A stretch of DNA of 33,254 nucleotides from Pseudolabrys sp. (GTDB lineage: Bacteria; Pseudomonadota; Alphaproteobacteria; Rhizobiales; Xanthobacteraceae), in contig JAUSBQ010000206.1 of assembly GCA_030651965.1 (NCBI GenBank), forward strand, positions 1 to 33,254, read 5' to 3'. Both the position numbers and the translations under genes were made by a program. The notes under the pieces are model-generated. The model was given only the letters and a program-made list of their open reading frames with translations, ran no database searches and was not told the origin of the DNA. This document shows, piece by piece, positions 32,809 to 33,254 of this stretch. Position 1 is the stretch's first letter, and each line of letters begins with the position of its first letter.

Positions 32809-33254
32809 ATGACCGATCGACGACCTGTCGTTATCGCCGGCGCCGGCCCGACCGGCCTGATGTGCGCGCTCGCCCTGCGCAAACAAGGCATCCCCGTCGT
32901 CCTGTTCGAAGCGGAACCGGCGCTGACGCATGACCTGCGCGCCGGCTCGTTTCATCCGCCGACTTTGGAGATGATGGCGCCCTACGGCATCACCGAGAAG
33001 ATGCACGAGGCCGGCCTCAAGGTGCGGCACTGGCAAATCCGCAACCGGCCCGGCGATCTGGTCGCCGAGTTCGATCTCGGCCTGCTCAAGGACGTGACGC
33101 CATTTCCGTATCGCCTGCATCTCGAGCAGCACCGGCTGACACCGATCCAGCTCGAGATTCTGCGGCGCGACAAGGACGTCGAGATCAATTTCGGCCATAC
33201 GCTGAAAGGCTTCACGCAAAGTAGCGATGGCGTCACGGTGACATTCGGCACCAG
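32809..33254 (+). CDS. FAD-dependent aromatic-ring monooxygenase, N-terminal part (cut by window end)
   Basis: The frame is open from the ATG at 32809 (AAGAAGAA upstream) to the window edge, about 148 residues. It starts with the FAD Rossmann motif VVIAGAGPTGLMCALALRKQG (GAGPTG at residues 11-16) and an acidic strand end VVLFEAEP, then DLRAGSFHPPTLEMM, the segment that in this family leads into the ring-binding domain, and LHLEQHRLTPIQLE. This is the PheA/TfdB/MhpA-type group A flavoprotein hydroxylase family, which uses NAD(P)H and O2 to hydroxylate phenolic substrates. The DG motif and substrate domain lie beyond the window, so the substrate cannot be judged. Confidence 0.85.
   Translation, partial: MTDRRPVVIAGAGPTGLMCALALRKQGIPVVLFEAEPALTHDLRAGSFHPPTLEMMAPYGITEKMHEAGLKVRHWQIRNRPGDLVAEFDLGLLKDVTPFPYRLHLEQHRLTPIQLEILRRDKDVEINFGHTLKGFTQSSDGVTVTFGT

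Overview
The window is GC-rich, densely packed DNA from a free-living alphaproteobacterium, most likely of the Hyphomicrobiales (Bradyrhizobium/Rhodopseudomonas/Xanthobacteraceae-like). This rests on protein style, the TRAP transporter and FCD-type GntR regulator, and a GC-rich multi-hairpin intergenic palindrome common in that order. No taxonomic marker is present, so this is inference. There are no rRNAs, tRNAs, CRISPR arrays, insertion sequences or phage genes. Almost everything is catabolic, and the genes fit together as a lignin-aromatic degradation locus.

Layout. (1) 1-5306, minus strand: a GntR/FCD regulator followed by four tandem paralogues of a ~368-residue core methionine-synthase-like (MetE/YxjG-type) zinc methyltransferase; the last is cut by the window start. 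(2) 5587-6990, plus: a LigM/DesA-type tetrahydrofolate-dependent aryl O-demethylase, divergent from the regulator, with two TGTATACA palindromes between them. (3) 7090-9386, minus: a MetF-like methylenetetrahydrofolate reductase and, upstream, an unusual HTH-plus-SAM-methyltransferase protein. (4) 9690-13899, minus: beta-ketoadipate genes in the transcription order CoA-transferase alpha, CoA-transferase beta, pcaF, pcaH, pcaG. (5) 13956-15256, plus: a DUF3237 protein and an enoyl-CoA hydratase. (6) 15322-16065, minus: a small secreted protein of unknown function. (7) 16165-23007, plus: two feruloyl-CoA-synthetase-like ligases, a thiolase, an SDR dehydrogenase, a small methyltransferase and a 4-hydroxybenzoyl-CoA-type thioesterase, behind a perfect 11+1+11 inverted repeat. 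(8) 23022-23519, minus: a MarR regulator; divergent from it a TRAP transporter (23694-26575), then two ThDP enzymes flanking a vanillin-dehydrogenase-like ALDH, an amidohydrolase and the start of an FAD monooxygenase that runs off the window end.

How it works together (inference from families). A hydroxycinnamate such as ferulate would be imported, activated to its CoA ester, hydrated, oxidised and thiolysed by a beta-oxidative route, then released as vanillate by the thioesterase. The O-demethylase would move the methoxy methyl to tetrahydrofolate, giving protocatechuate and 5-methyl-THF. PcaGH would open the ring, and the CoA-transferase and PcaF would finish the beta-ketoadipate pathway (pcaB, pcaC and pcaD are not in the window). 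The MetF-like protein and the four MetE-like proteins are placed to dispose of or reuse the methyl group. The downstream ThDP/ALDH block may feed aryl-glyoxylate-type compounds into the same benzoate pool.

The most notable features are the fourfold MetE-like array beside an O-demethylase, the HTH-methyltransferase protein, three strong operator candidates, and an amidohydrolase lacking its usual first metal histidine.
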